Under the pieces are notes generated by a model. The model saw only the letters and a list, made by a program, of their open reading frames with translations, did not search any database and was not told the DNA's origin. From NCBI GenBank assembly GCA_963822115.1, contig CAWGGM010000020.1, forward strand, positions 1 to 64,000: DNA of 64,000 nt, in the 5' to 3' direction. This DNA comes from CAWDXG01 sp963822115. Its GTDB lineage: Bacteria; Myxococcota_A; Polyangia; Polyangiales; Polyangiaceae. Below are positions 31,614 through 40,458 of the stretch, piece by piece. The translations under genes and the position numbers were made by a program. Every line of letters begins with the position of its first letter. Positions within the stretch are counted from its first letter, which is position 1.

Positions 31614-32825
31614 TCACTTCGCGTGCGCGAGCAGGTACGCCTTCACCGTCTGGCCCCAGGCGGAGGGGATGAGGTTGGTGGAACTCTGGTTCGTCTGCAG
31701 CAGATCGGGCGCGCAGTTGCTGTAGGAGTTGAAGTCCCAGGCGAGGTTCGGGATCTGCTTGGTCTCCACGTCGCTGTAGAAGGCCGTCGCATCCGTGAGG
31801 CTGCCGTACTCGCCGATGATGACCGGGATGTTCGCGTAGGTGTAGCTCTGGGCGGGGGGCGGATAGCCGTGCACCTCGTAGACGACGTTGTCGTACGGCA
31901 GCGGCGTCTGGTCGTAGAAGTCGATCTGGCTGGTCCAGTTGTTGCCCTGCACGCTCACGATGTGATGCGGCACGCCGAGCTTGTCTTCCTCGGCGCGGAT
32001 GACGCCCACGGCATGGCCCATGGCCTGGGAGATGCGAGAGTTCGTCCGCTTGTTGCCACCGGGTTCGTTGGTCAGGCCGAACAGCACGAACTTCTCCTGC
32101 GCGAAGCTGTCGACCAGCGCCTGGTAGGTGGCGTCGGTTCCAGTGGGAAACTTGGTGGCGTCGGGCGTCGACTGGCTGTCGGAGGGCAGGCCGGTGGCTT
32201 CCGGATCGCCGTCGGCGGTGTCCTGGCCGATCATCGAGGCGTCGCTGCGCAGCGTGACCAGCACGTAGACGCCTGGATGGGCGCCGATGGCCTTGATCAG
32301 CTTGATCATCGGGGTCTTGTAGGTCGAGGACGTGCCGACCCAGGTGCTGACGGTCGGGTAGCTGTCCATGCCCAGCGAGATGCGGATGAAGTTCGGCTTC
32401 CAGTCGCTGATCAAGCCGCTGGCCATCTGCTCGAGCGCCTGCTCGGGCGAGGTCATCCACAGCGTGTTGTTGTAGCCACACAGGTACAGGTCATCCATGT
32501 TGACGCCGCGGCCCATCCACTGCGTCCCCGAGCCCTTGCCGTCGGAGAGGTAGATCTTCGAGCCCTGCGTGTAGAGCCAGCCTGCCGGCAGGTTCGCAGT
32601 GCCGCCGCTGCCCGCGCTGCCGCCCGCGCCGCCCGTCGCACTGCCGCCCGCGCTGCCGCCCGCGCCGCCCGTCGCACTGCCGCCCGTTGCGCCGCTGCCG
32701 CCCGCTCCTGCCGTCGCGCCGGAGCCGCCGGATCCGCTGGAGCCGCCGGAGCTGTTCGACGAGGAGCACGCCAGAGCGCCGAGCAGCGAGCCGAGAACGA
32801 GCGAGGTGAAGACGAGCTTGCGCAT
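31614..32825 (-). CDS. GH5-like cellulase lipoprotein
   Basis: A 403-residue protein from ATG 32825 has signal MRKLVFTSLVLGSLLGALAC, then a Gly/Ser/Ala linker (GGSGATAGAGGSGATGG). The GH5-type barrel begins near residue 80 (WMGRGVNMDDLYLCGYN). The acid/base Glu is in VLFGLTNEPGG (LTNEP), and the nucleophile Glu is in PVIIGEYGS. NVVYEVHGYPPPAQSYTY gives the conserved His/Tyr of subsite -1. Family GH5 enzymes cut beta-1,4-linked glucans or mannans. The protein is outer-membrane or surface anchored. It is intact, and divergent from the pectin-acetylesterase-like gene about 145 bases away. Confidence 0.8.
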   Translation of the reverse strand: MRKLVFTSLVLGSLLGALACSSSNSSGGSSGSGGSGATAGAGGSGATGGSATGGAGGSAGGSATGGAGGSAGSGGTANLPAGWLYTQGSKIYLSDGKGSGTQWMGRGVNMDDLYLCGYNNTLWMTSPEQALEQMASGLISDWKPNFIRISLGMDSYPTVSTWVGTSSTYKTPMIKLIKAIGAHPGVYVLVTLRSDASMIGQDTADGDPEATGLPSDSQSTPDATKFPTGTDATYQALVDSFAQEKFVLFGLTNEPGGNKRTNSRISQAMGHAVGVIRAEEDKLGVPHHIVSVQGNNWTSQIDFYDQTPLPYDNVVYEVHGYPPPAQSYTYANIPVIIGEYGSLTDATAFYSDVETKQIPNLAWDFNSYSNCAPDLLQTNQSSTNLIPSAWGQTVKAYLLAHAK

Positions 32826-32970
32826 GGCGGCATTGTCTCACCCTCTGCGCCGCTGGCAATTCGCAATCCGGTCGTTCCTATCCCGCCACTGAAGCCGCGC
32901 CGCGTCGTGCGGCCGACGCGTTTCCGGCGCCGGCATGGGCGATGCATTGGCTGTTGCGCAGGGGGAAGCC

Positions 32971-34801
32971 ATGGCTATTCATCGATCGTGTGCGGCCTTG
33001 CTGGTCGCGTTGCCGCTTCTGTCCGCCTGCAGCGGTGGTCGATCTGCCGTGACGGAAGAAGCGACGCCCGATGCCGGTGCACTCCCGACCCTCGACCAGC
33101 TGTCTGCCGGTTGGAACGAGCTCTTCCCGGGAGGAGACACGAGCTGTGGAGACGGCTCGCCCTGGGCATTCCAGGTGCGTCCCGGCAGCCTGGATCACGT
33201 AGTCGTGGAGTTCCAGGGTGGCGGCAGCTGCTCGAGCCAGCAGAGCTGCATAGTCGACAAGGTCGCGGTCAGCCGGCTCACGCTCGAGCCGGATATGCGC
33301 GGCGACACGCCCAACGCCGGCATCCACGATCACGCCGACCCGCGCAATCCGTTCAAGGACTGGACGCACCTGTTCATCCCGTACTGCACCGGAGACGACT
33401 TCTGGGGCGACGCCGTGCAGAGCTACGGCGGGCACAGCTTTCTATCACAAGGGCGCGGTCAACACGCTCGCAGCGCTCGACTGGCTGTACGCGAACGTGC
33501 CCGCGCCGAGCGCGCTGTTCGTGACCGGGCAGGGCGCGGGCGCTCACGCTTCGATCACCGGCGCGGCCATGCTCGCGCACCACTACCCGAACGCCAGCGT
33601 CTACCAGCTAAGCGACTCGGGTGTCGGCGTCAGTGCGCATCTGGGGATCGCGCCCCCCGAGTGGAACGCGGACGCGCACTTCCCGAAGTACCTCGGCAGC
33701 TCCGCGACCATCTACACGATCAGCGGGCTGTACCTGACGGTCGCCAGCAGGTTCCCGCGCATGATGATGAGCGAGTACAGCTCGGCCTACGACAGTCGCG
33801 CGGTGTTCGACTACGACTACTACGGCGGTGAGGGCGCACGCGCGTGGTCCGACGGCGTGCAGGAGCAGATCGTGCAGCTGCGCGCGGCGATGCCGCGTTT
33901 CGCGTCGTACATCGTGCCGGGCTGGATGCACGGGATCCTGGGACGGCCGGAGTTCTACGCCGCGAGCCAGAGCGCGGACCCGAGCGTGAGCGAAGAGCCC
34001 GTGCGCCTGTCCGACTGGATCGGCGGTCTGATGACCGAGACCTACCCGCCCAGCATCGACTGCGGCAGCGACTGCGGCGGGCCGGCGTTCGGCGACAGTG
34101 GAGCGAACGCGGAGTGGGACTGCGTCCTGTCACCGACGAGCCCGCCGAAGCCACAAGCCGCGAAGGTGGGAGTCGTGTTCGGGCTGGACGAGCCCGCAGG
34201 TGTGGTCGCTCCTGGCTTCGACGTGAAGGCCTGCGCCGCGGGCGACGTGGACTGCGCATCGCCGCTCGACACTGCGACCACCGACGCGCTGGGTCGGGCC
34301 AGCCTGTCGCTGCCGACGGGCGACACGGGCTTCGGCGGGTACCTGTTCGTCCAGGGCGAGCCGGGGCTGTCGAGCCGCTTCTTCTTCCGTCCGCCGGTGC
34401 GGCGCTGGTGGCATCCGTTGCTGACCGGGACGCGCTGGCCTTTCGCGTCGCAGGGCGCCCTGCAGATGCTCGCCGGTGCGTTCGATGTGCAGCTCCTCAC
34501 GGGCACGGGCGTGCTCGCAGTCGTGCCGCTGGATTGCCAAAGCAGCATCACCAAGGACGTCGCGGTGCGCCTGGATGACGGCGGGGTCATCGGCGTTGTC
34601 AACCGCGGGCGGCTGCCCGACGGCTACTGGGACCCGACAGGTCTCACCACGTCCACCGGCTACGTCGCCTACTTCCTGAATGTCCCGCCAGGCGATCACA
34701 ACGTCACTGTGAGGCGGGGCGGCGTTCCGATCGTGAGCAGGACCTTCCACGTCGCGGCCTCCTCGCTCACGGCGGTGATCGGGCTGGGACCCGGGCACTA
34801 G
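32971..34801 (+). CDS. Pectin acetylesterase-family lipoprotein with unusual nucleophile site, one frameshift
   Basis: ATG 32971 gives MAIHRSCAALLVALPLLSAC, a lipobox. The N-terminal domain reads CGDGSPWAFQVRPGSLDHVV, VEFQGGGSCSSQQSC, the start of pectin-acetylesterase (PAE/NOTUM) proteins. After a shift near 33433 it continues YHKGAVNTLAALDWLYAN and LFVTGQGAGAHASITGAAML. The family has G-x-S-A-G at this site; here it is G-Q-G-A-G, so the catalytic Ser appears to be Gly. The C-terminal 230 residues form an extra beta-rich region (VTGRASLSLPTGDTGF-like). The protein may be a binding homologue or the codon may be misread (AGC to GGC). Confidence 0.65.
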
Positions 34802-34858
34802 CGGACCGCCCGCGAAAGCGCTTGCGCCAAGCGGTGCATCTGCGCATACGCTCGGGGC

Positions 34859-35224
34859 ATGAGCAACGCGGGCAGGTGGATGGGCATCGCGGCGCTGTGC
34901 GCGCTCGTGGTCGGGTGCGGCAAGTCGGTTCCCGCCGCGGCGCCGGCTTCGAGTGCGACGATTCCTCCCGCGCCGGCGGCCACGCAGCCTGCCGGGTCGG
35001 CACTGGCACCGGCCGCGTCGCACAGCGCGGCAGCGCCCGCCGCGTCTTCGGCGCCAGCGGGTCGCGGCGAGGGCCAGATGTGCGGCGGCATCGCCGGACT
35101 GATGTGCAGATCCGGGCTCACCTGCGTGTACAACAGCATGATGTGCGACCCGCACCACGGCGGTCGCGACTGCAGCGGCGTGTGCCGCGCACCGCACACC
35201 GACGCCGGCGCGGCGAAGCACTGA
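34859..35224 (+). CDS. Small lipoprotein with eight-Cys domain
   Basis: A 121-residue protein from ATG 34859 with signal GRWMGIAALCALVVGCGKSV, an Ala/Pro-rich linker of about 45 residues, then a compact Cys domain: GEGQMCGGIAGLMCRSGLTC and MCDPHHGGRDCSGVC. The CGG.AG..C..G..C ... CDP..GG.DC.G.C pattern is seen in many myxobacterial exported proteins and resembles a small protease-inhibitor-like or Kazal-type fold. Binding rather than catalysis is likely. Intact. Confidence 0.65.
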   Translation: MSNAGRWMGIAALCALVVGCGKSVPAAAPASSATIPPAPAATQPAGSALAPAASHSAAAPAASSAPAGRGEGQMCGGIAGLMCRSGLTCVYNSMMCDPHHGGRDCSGVCRAPHTDAGAAKH

Positions 35225-35283
35225 CGCGCAGCGACGCGCATCGCGGGGCGCCGTGTCGCCTTCCGGAGCTGGGGGTGAGGCGT

Positions 35284-35388
35284 CGGAAACAATACTTCGC
35301 ATACGTAGTAGTTGGCGGACGCCGAAACGGCAGAAAACCTGCCGGATTGCGACACTCGAAACGCTTCGTATACGAAGTGATTTCCCGC
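35284..35388. repeat. Repeat D copies 3 and 4 in inverted arrangement (about 105-bp element)
   Basis: GGAAACAATACTTCGCATAC (35286 on) and, 70 bases away, CTTCGTATACGAAG within AACGCTTCGTATACGAAGTG (35360-35379) followed by ATTTCC. The outer ends GGAAA and TTTCC are complementary, so the block looks like a small inverted-repeat element. GGCGGACGCC, related to repeat C, lies inside. No ORF is contained. Confidence 0.5.
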
Positions 35389-35442
35389 GGCTCCAGGACG
35401 ACCTCGCGGCGGCCGCCGCCGACTCGTGTGAACCATTGGCGG

Positions 35443-36063
35443 CTACACCCGCTCGCGCCCGAGCCTGAGCCGCGTTGCTTCTTCCAGATCCTGTTCCTCG
35501 AGCTGGTCGTCGACTTCCTTCACGGTCAGATCCAGCTCCGGCAGGATGACGTTCTCCAGAGCGCGCGCGCGCCGCTCGGTGCGGCGGTACTCGTCGAGCA
35601 GGCGCAGCAGGTTGCCTTCGATGACGGCCAGCGAGGTGGCCAGCCTGAGCAGCCTCGCGAAGCGATCGGCGGCGCGGCGCGCCTCGGGCGAAGGATGGAC
35701 CGCGTCGGGCGGCGCGGGCTCGCTGCGCGGCGCGCCGCCCGCGACGAGCAGCGGCACGCCGAGGAAGCTCTCGGTCGAAAGCTCGAGCCCGCTCACGTCG
35801 AACTGCCCCGTGGGCAGCACCGCGAGCTCTTCCACGCCGTGCATCGCCACCGCTTCGGCGAGCGCGCGGCGCGCGGCCGAGTGCGCTTCGAGCAGCTCCG
35901 CGCGTCCCGCCTCGTAGCGATGCAGCCAGCGCAGCATCTCGCCCGCGACCAGCATGCGCTTCTGGTCGAGGAAGTCGTGTCCTTCGCGCGTGAAGCGCCG
36001 CTCGTCCCTGAGCTCCAGTAGCACCGAGCGGGTCGCGACGACATCGCGCGCGGTCGTAGCCAT
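35443..36063 (-). CDS. ntpD: V/A-type ATP synthase subunit D
   Basis: A 206-residue protein from ATG 36063, last gene of the ATPase operon. VVATRSVLLELRDERRFTRE, GHDFLDQKRMLVAGEMLR and LLRLLDEYRRTERRARALEN, VILPELDLTVKEVDDQLEEQ are the long N- and C-terminal helices of the central stalk D subunit (P...L...V..Q.(E/D).(E/D)). It couples the A3B3 head to the rotor. Two bases separate it from the B subunit stop. Within the family the length is normal. Confidence 0.85.
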   Translation of the reverse strand: MATTARDVVATRSVLLELRDERRFTREGHDFLDQKRMLVAGEMLRWLHRYEAGRAELLEAHSAARRALAEAVAMHGVEELAVLPTGQFDVSGLELSTESFLGVPLLVAGGAPRSEPAPPDAVHPSPEARRAADRFARLLRLATSLAVIEGNLLRLLDEYRRTERRARALENVILPELDLTVKEVDDQLEEQDLEEATRLRLGRERV

Positions 36064-36065
36064 CG

Positions 36066-37454
36066 CTACGCGGTCTCCTTGTGCTCGATGTAGCGCGCGA
36101 GCTGCGCCCGGCTGAGCCGGTGCAGATCGGAGGCCGGCAGCGTGGTGAGCAGCTTCCAGCCGATCTCCAGGCTCTCTTCCAGCGTGCGCGCGCCAGCCTG
36201 GTGGATCAGCTGCCGCTCGAAGCGATCGCCGAACTCGAGAAAGCGCTGGTCGGCGGCGGTGAGCCCCTCGCTGCCGACGACGCTGGCCAGCGTGCGCACG
36301 TTGTCGGCGCGCGCGTACGAGGCGTACAGCTGCTGCGCCAGCGCGGGATGATCGGCGTGCGTCGAGCCCTCGCCGGTGCCGTCCTTCATCAGTCGCGACA
36401 GGCTGGGCAGCACCTTCACCGGCGGGTAGATGCCTTTGCGGTCCAGCGCGCGGTCGAGCACGATCTGCCCCTCGGTGATGTAGCCGGTGAGGTCGGCGAT
36501 GGGGTGGCTGATGTCGCCGGCCGGCATTGTCAGCGCGACCAGCTCGGTCACGCTGCCGGGCAGCCCTTCCACCACGCCGGCACGCTCGTAGAGCGTGGCC
36601 AGGTCGGAGTACATGTAGCCCGGGTAGCCCTTGCGGCTCGGGATCTCGCCGTGGCTGGCGCTCACCTCGCGCAGCGCCTCGCAGTAGTTGGTCATGTCCG
36701 TCATCAGCACGAGCACGTGGCGGCCTTCGCTGAAGGCCAGGTACTCGGCTGCCGACAGCGCGAAGCGCGGCGTGAGCAGTCGCTGGGTGCTCGACTCGCT
36801 GGCCAGGTTGAGGAAGAGGGCGGTGTGCTCCAGCGCGCCGCTGCCTTCCATCGCGCGGCGGAATGCCTCGGCCGTGTCGTACGACACGCCGATGCCGGCG
36901 AACACGATCGCGAAGCGCTGCTCGTCCTCGCCCAGCAGCCGCGCGCGCTGGGCGATCTCCGCCATCATGCGATCGTGCGGCAGCCCCGCCGCCGAGAACA
37001 GCGGCAGCTTCTGTCCGCGCACCACGCTGTTCAACAGATCGATGCTGGTGAGCCCGGTCTCGATGAACTCGAACGGCTTGATGCGCCGCGCGGGATTGAC
37101 GGGCAGCCCGTCGATGGGCAGCGCCTGCTCGGCAGCGAGCGGCGGCCCGCCGTCGATGGGCTGGCCCACGCCGTTGAAGGTGCGCCCCAGGATGCCGGGC
37201 CCGACAGAGAAGCGCAGCGGCGCGCCGTGCAGCCGCACGCGCGACTCGGGCAGGCTCAGACCTGCGGTCGACTCCAGCACCTCGACCACCATCGAGCGCT
37301 CGTCGAGCGTGGCGACGCGACCGAGGCGGCTGCGCCCGTCCCGGCCGAACACCTCCACCGACTCGTTCAGCCCCACGCGCACGTCGCGCTGCAGGAACAA
37401 CAGCGGTCCCTCGATGCGCGTCGCGACGCCGGCGATGGACAGCTCAGCCTGCAA
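36066..37454 (-). CDS. ntpB: V/A-type ATP synthase subunit B
   Basis: A 462-residue protein starting at TTG 37454, overlapping the A-subunit stop by 11 bases. Its sequence includes VRLHGAPLRFSVGPGILGRT, FNGVGQPIDGGPP, RAGVVEGLPGSVTELVALTM and PAGDISHPIADLTGYITEGQ, IVLDRALDRKGIYPPVKVLP. This is the regulatory, non-catalytic head subunit; the P-loop is degenerate (FSAAGLPHDRMMAEI), as expected. Intact over its length. The TTG start follows from the overlap with ntpA and the lack of an ATG nearby. Confidence 0.9.
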   Translation of the reverse strand: MQAELSIAGVATRIEGPLLFLQRDVRVGLNESVEVFGRDGRSRLGRVATLDERSMVVEVLESTAGLSLPESRVRLHGAPLRFSVGPGILGRTFNGVGQPIDGGPPLAAEQALPIDGLPVNPARRIKPFEFIETGLTSIDLLNSVVRGQKLPLFSAAGLPHDRMMAEIAQRARLLGEDEQRFAIVFAGIGVSYDTAEAFRRAMEGSGALEHTALFLNLASESSTQRLLTPRFALSAAEYLAFSEGRHVLVLMTDMTNYCEALREVSASHGEIPSRKGYPGYMYSDLATLYERAGVVEGLPGSVTELVALTMPAGDISHPIADLTGYITEGQIVLDRALDRKGIYPPVKVLPSLSRLMKDGTGEGSTHADHPALAQQLYASYARADNVRTLASVVGSEGLTAADQRFLEFGDRFERQLIHQAGARTLEESLEIGWKLLTTLPASDLHRLSRAQLARYIEHKETA

Positions 37455-39192
37455 GGTCGTGCTCCCGGTGCAGGCCGGCGAAGGCCTCGTCCAGATCGCG
37501 GGCCAGCGCGTCGAGCTCCGCGACGCGCTCGTCGCCGATCTCCTCGCTCATGCGGCGGAGCTGTCCCAGGACGGACAGCTCCGCGATCTGTTCCAGGCGC
37601 ACGCCGCGCTCCAGCGCCTGCGCGGCCAGGTCGGTAAAGCGCACCACCAGCTTGAGCATGGCGACCTGGCGCGCCGGCGAGCAGTGCGCGTCCACCGGCG
37701 ACAGCGCCGATTGCCTGAGGAAGCCGTCGCTCGCCAGCTCGGCCGCCAGCAGCACCAGCTGCTGCCGCTCCGGCAGCGCGTCCTTGCCGATGATGCGCGC
37801 CATGCGTTCGAGCCGCGCCTGATCCTCGAGCAGCCCGAGCAGTCGCCGGCGGTGCTCGAGCCAGCGCGGATCGCCCTCCGACTCCCACCACGGCGCCAGC
37901 GCGTCGACGTCTTCCGAGTACGACGCCAGCGGGTGGATGGCCGGATAGATGCGGGCGTGGGCGCGCGCCGGATCCAGGCTCCACAGGCAGCGGATGTAGC
38001 GCTCCGTGTGCTTGGTGACCGGCTCGGAGAAGTCGCCGCCCGGCGGGCTCACCGCGCCGACGATCGTGAGCGAGCCTTCTTCGCCCGACAGCGTCCGCAC
38101 GCGGCCCGCGCGCTCGTAGAACTCGGCGAGCCGGCTCGACAGGTACGCGGGGTAGCCGCTCTCGGCGGGCAGCTCGCCCAGGCGCCCGGAGATCTCGCGC
38201 AGCGCCTCCGCCCAGCGGCTGGTGGAGTCCGCCATCAGCGCGACCGACAGCCCCTGGTCGCGGAAGTACTCGGCGACCGTGACGCCGGTGTAGATGCTCG
38301 CCTCGCGCGCGGCGACCGGCATGTTCGACGTGTTGGCGATGATCACCGTGCGCTCGAGCAGGCGTCGGCCGGTGGTCGGATCGTCGAGCGCGGGCAGCTC
38401 CTGCAGCACTTCCGCCATCTCGTTGCCGCGCTCGCCGCAGCCGACGTACACGACCACGTCCGCGTCGCTCCACTTGCACAGCGTCTGCTGCAGCACGGTC
38501 TTGCCCGTGCCGAAGCCGCCGGGCAGAGCGGCGCGCCCACCGCGCGCGACGGGAAACAGCGTGTCGAGGATGCGCTGGCCGGTGAGCAGCGGGCGATCGG
38601 CGGGCAGCCGGCCGAGGACGGGGCGCGCGACGCGCACCGGCCAGCGATGCGACATCGACAGCTCGATCGTGGCGCCGCTGCTCTGCAGGCGGCACACCGT
38701 GTCGTCGGGGCCGTACTCGCCGTCGGCGGCGATCTCGACGACCTCGCCCTCGACGCCGGGTGGGACGAGACAGCGCTGGCCGCGCGCGCCGGGCACTTCC
38801 ACGTCGCCGAGCAGCGCGCCGCCGCGCAGCTCGGCGCCGGCCTTCACCCGCGCGTGGAAGGTCATGCGCAGATCGCTGCCCTGCCGCATGCCGGGCGAGA
38901 CGAAGCGGCCCTGGTCGCCCAGTGGGCGCAGCAGCCCGTCGAAGATGCGCCCGAGCAGCTGCGGGCCGAGTCGCACCGACAGCGGTCCGCCGGTGCCCTC
39001 GACACGCGCGCCGGGTTCGAGCCCGGTGGTGTCCTCGTAGACCTGCACCACGATCTCGTCGCCCGCGATCTGGATCACCTCGCCGAGCAGCTGCGCCTGT
39101 CCGACGAGCACGGCTTCGTTCACCTGGAACGGCGCCTCGGTGCGCGCGCGCAGCACCGGTCCGCTGATCCAGCGCAGCGTGCCCTGGTTCAC
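37444..39192 (-). CDS. ntpA: V/A-type ATP synthase catalytic subunit A
   Basis: A 582-residue protein from GTG 39192, overlapping the E-subunit stop (GTGA). The Walker A is LPGGFGTGKTVLQQT, followed by VVYVGCGERGNEMAEVLQEL and LMADSTSRWAEALREISGRL, GELPAESGYPAYLSSRLAEF, with the catalytic Glu in GERGNE. The N-terminal part contains the bulge insertion typical of A subunits (AVLVGQAQLLGEVIQIAGD). It hydrolyses or makes ATP in the A3B3 head. No frameshift. The length is normal for the family. Confidence 0.92.
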   Translation of the reverse strand: MNQGTLRWISGPVLRARTEAPFQVNEAVLVGQAQLLGEVIQIAGDEIVVQVYEDTTGLEPGARVEGTGGPLSVRLGPQLLGRIFDGLLRPLGDQGRFVSPGMRQGSDLRMTFHARVKAGAELRGGALLGDVEVPGARGQRCLVPPGVEGEVVEIAADGEYGPDDTVCRLQSSGATIELSMSHRWPVRVARPVLGRLPADRPLLTGQRILDTLFPVARGGRAALPGGFGTGKTVLQQTLCKWSDADVVVYVGCGERGNEMAEVLQELPALDDPTTGRRLLERTVIIANTSNMPVAAREASIYTGVTVAEYFRDQGLSVALMADSTSRWAEALREISGRLGELPAESGYPAYLSSRLAEFYERAGRVRTLSGEEGSLTIVGAVSPPGGDFSEPVTKHTERYIRCLWSLDPARAHARIYPAIHPLASYSEDVDALAPWWESEGDPRWLEHRRRLLGLLEDQARLERMARIIGKDALPERQQLVLLAAELASDGFLRQSALSPVDAHCSPARQVAMLKLVVRFTDLAAQALERGVRLEQIAELSVLGQLRRMSEEIGDERVAELDALARDLDEAFAGLHREHDLAG

Positions 39193-39800
39193 GCCGGGCC
39201 CCCGCGTGCGCGCGACAGCTCCCTGAGCAGCCGCCCTTCCACCCTGCGTCGGTCGGCGAGCACTCCTTCGAGCGTGCCGTCGAGCGTTGCGCCCGCGATG
39301 TGCACGCGCAGGCCGGCCGCGATGTCCGGATCGGGCTCGAGCTCCGGCGCCGCGCCGCTCGCTTCGGCGGCGGTGCGACCCAGCGGCGCGAGCTCGGACA
39401 ACCCGGGCGGATACTGGATGCGCCAGCTTCCGTGCGGCAAGAGGCGCGCAGCGTCGGCGAGCAGCGCTTCGACCCAGAGCGCGCGGCCTTGCGGCTGCTG
39501 CCAGCGCGCCAGCAGCGCGGCCCGGAGTTGCTCCCAGCCGCGGGCGAGCAGCTTCGTGGCCACGTCCTGGCCCAGCTGTCGCTCGCGCGTCATCAGCTCG
39601 GCGCGGGCCGCCTCGATGCGGCGGCGTCCGCGTGCGCGGTCGTCGGCGACGGCTGTGGACACGCGGTGCCGGGCGTCGCGGCGCGCTTCGGCGAGCAGCG
39701 CAGCGGCGCGCTCGCGGGCGTCGCGCAGGATCAACTCGCAGCGCGCGGCCCGATCGCGCTCGACGATCCCCAGAAACGTCTCGACCTCGCTGCCGGTCAT
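39189..39800 (-). CDS. ntpE: V/A-type ATP synthase subunit E
   Basis: A 203-residue protein from ATG 39800. It begins with a long charged helix (VERDRAARCELILRDARERA, AALLAEARRDARHRVSTAVA) typical of the peripheral stalk E subunit, then a globular C-terminal domain (IAAGLRVHIAGATLDGTLEG, VLADRRRVEGRLLRELSRAR). The family's (G....D.....D.RL) ending is recognisable. It overlaps the F subunit by ATGA. Sequence is divergent and Ala/Arg-rich, so the call leans on context. Confidence 0.75.
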   Translation of the reverse strand: MTGSEVETFLGIVERDRAARCELILRDARERAAALLAEARRDARHRVSTAVADDRARGRRRIEAARAELMTRERQLGQDVATKLLARGWEQLRAALLARWQQPQGRALWVEALLADAARLLPHGSWRIQYPPGLSELAPLGRTAAEASGAAPELEPDPDIAAGLRVHIAGATLDGTLEGVLADRRRVEGRLLRELSRARGGPA

Positions 39801-40114
39801 GTCTCCATCCCGAGCTGGCGGCGCACCAGCTCGCCCGCGTCCGGCGCCGGGCTCTGGCTCTGCACGTCCGGCACGATCATGACGATCGGCTGGAGCGACA
39901 GTCGCGCCTGGCCGAGGCGGCGCGCCGGCAGCCGGGCGGCCAGCGCGGCCGTGATCAGCACCACCGGCGCCTCGGCGCAGGCCTGCTCGAACAGCTCCAG
40001 CAGATCACCGTCGCCGGGCGTCAGGGTGCGCGCGCCCGCGCGGCGGTAGCCCAGCGCGCTGAGCTCGTCGCCGATGAAGATCGGAGCCTGTTGGTTTCCC
40101 TCCACTATCGTCAC
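39797..40114 (-). CDS. ntpF: V/A-type ATP synthase subunit F
   Basis: A 105-residue protein from GTG 40114: IFIGDELSALGYRRAGARTL, EAPVVLITAALAARLPARRL, QPIVMIVPDVQ. GDE.(S)..G(F/Y)...G is the CheY-like fold of the central stalk F subunit. It overlaps ntpK and ntpE by four bases each, which supports a single transcript. Confidence 0.78.
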   Translation of the reverse strand: MTIVEGNQQAPIFIGDELSALGYRRAGARTLTPGDGDLLELFEQACAEAPVVLITAALAARLPARRLGQARLSLQPIVMIVPDVQSQSPAPDAGELVRRQLGMET

Positions 40115-40458
40115 CCCAGGTGGTTCAGGATCAGGATGGAGATGATAAGTCCGTAGATGGCGATGCCTTCGGCCAGGCCGACCAGCACCAGCACGCGGCC
40201 GAACAGCTCGGGTTTCTCGGTGAGCGCGCCTACCGACGCGCTGGCGACGCGGGCCACGGCGTACGCCGCCGCAGTCGACGACACGGCAGTCGCCGCCGCC
40301 GCGGCCACGTACGCCCAGCGCAGCACCGACGGGTCGACCGACAGCGCGGCCGAGCCTGCCGCGGGCGCGGCCTGGGCCGGCGCGGTCAAGAGCAGCAGCG
40401 TGGCGAGCAGGCTCAGCACGCCGACGATAGCGATCCAGATCCAGATGGAAGATCTCAT
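40111..40458 (-). CDS. ntpK: V/A-type ATP synthase proteolipid subunit K (c ring)
   Basis: A 115-residue protein from ATG 40458. A hydrophobic N-terminus (SIWIWIAIVGVLSLLATLLL then LTAPAQA) looks like a signal or extra helix. It is followed by a two-helix hairpin (VLRWAYVAAAAATAVSSTAA, FGRVLVLVGLAEGIAIYGLI) with the ion-binding Glu in LAEGIAIYG. The TEKPELFGR loop is typical. The residues that mark sodium binding (Thr after the Glu, Gln in helix 1) are not evident, which would favour protons (inference). It overlaps ntpI by four bases. Confidence 0.85.
   Translation of the reverse strand: MRSSIWIWIAIVGVLSLLATLLLLTAPAQAAPAAGSAALSVDPSVLRWAYVAAAAATAVSSTAAAYAVARVASASVGALTEKPELFGRVLVLVGLAEGIAIYGLIISILILNHLG

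Noticed and set aside
35284..35388. loxP-like site for a Cre-type recombinase
   Set aside because: The arm resemblance is partial, the 8-base spacer layout is wrong, and no recombinase gene is adjacent.
37367..39882. Long open frames on the opposite strand of the ATPase and hydrogenase operons, some over 1,000 codons
   Set aside because: They are antisense or alternative-frame consequences of high GC, with Arg/Ala-rich low-complexity translations and no domain signal.
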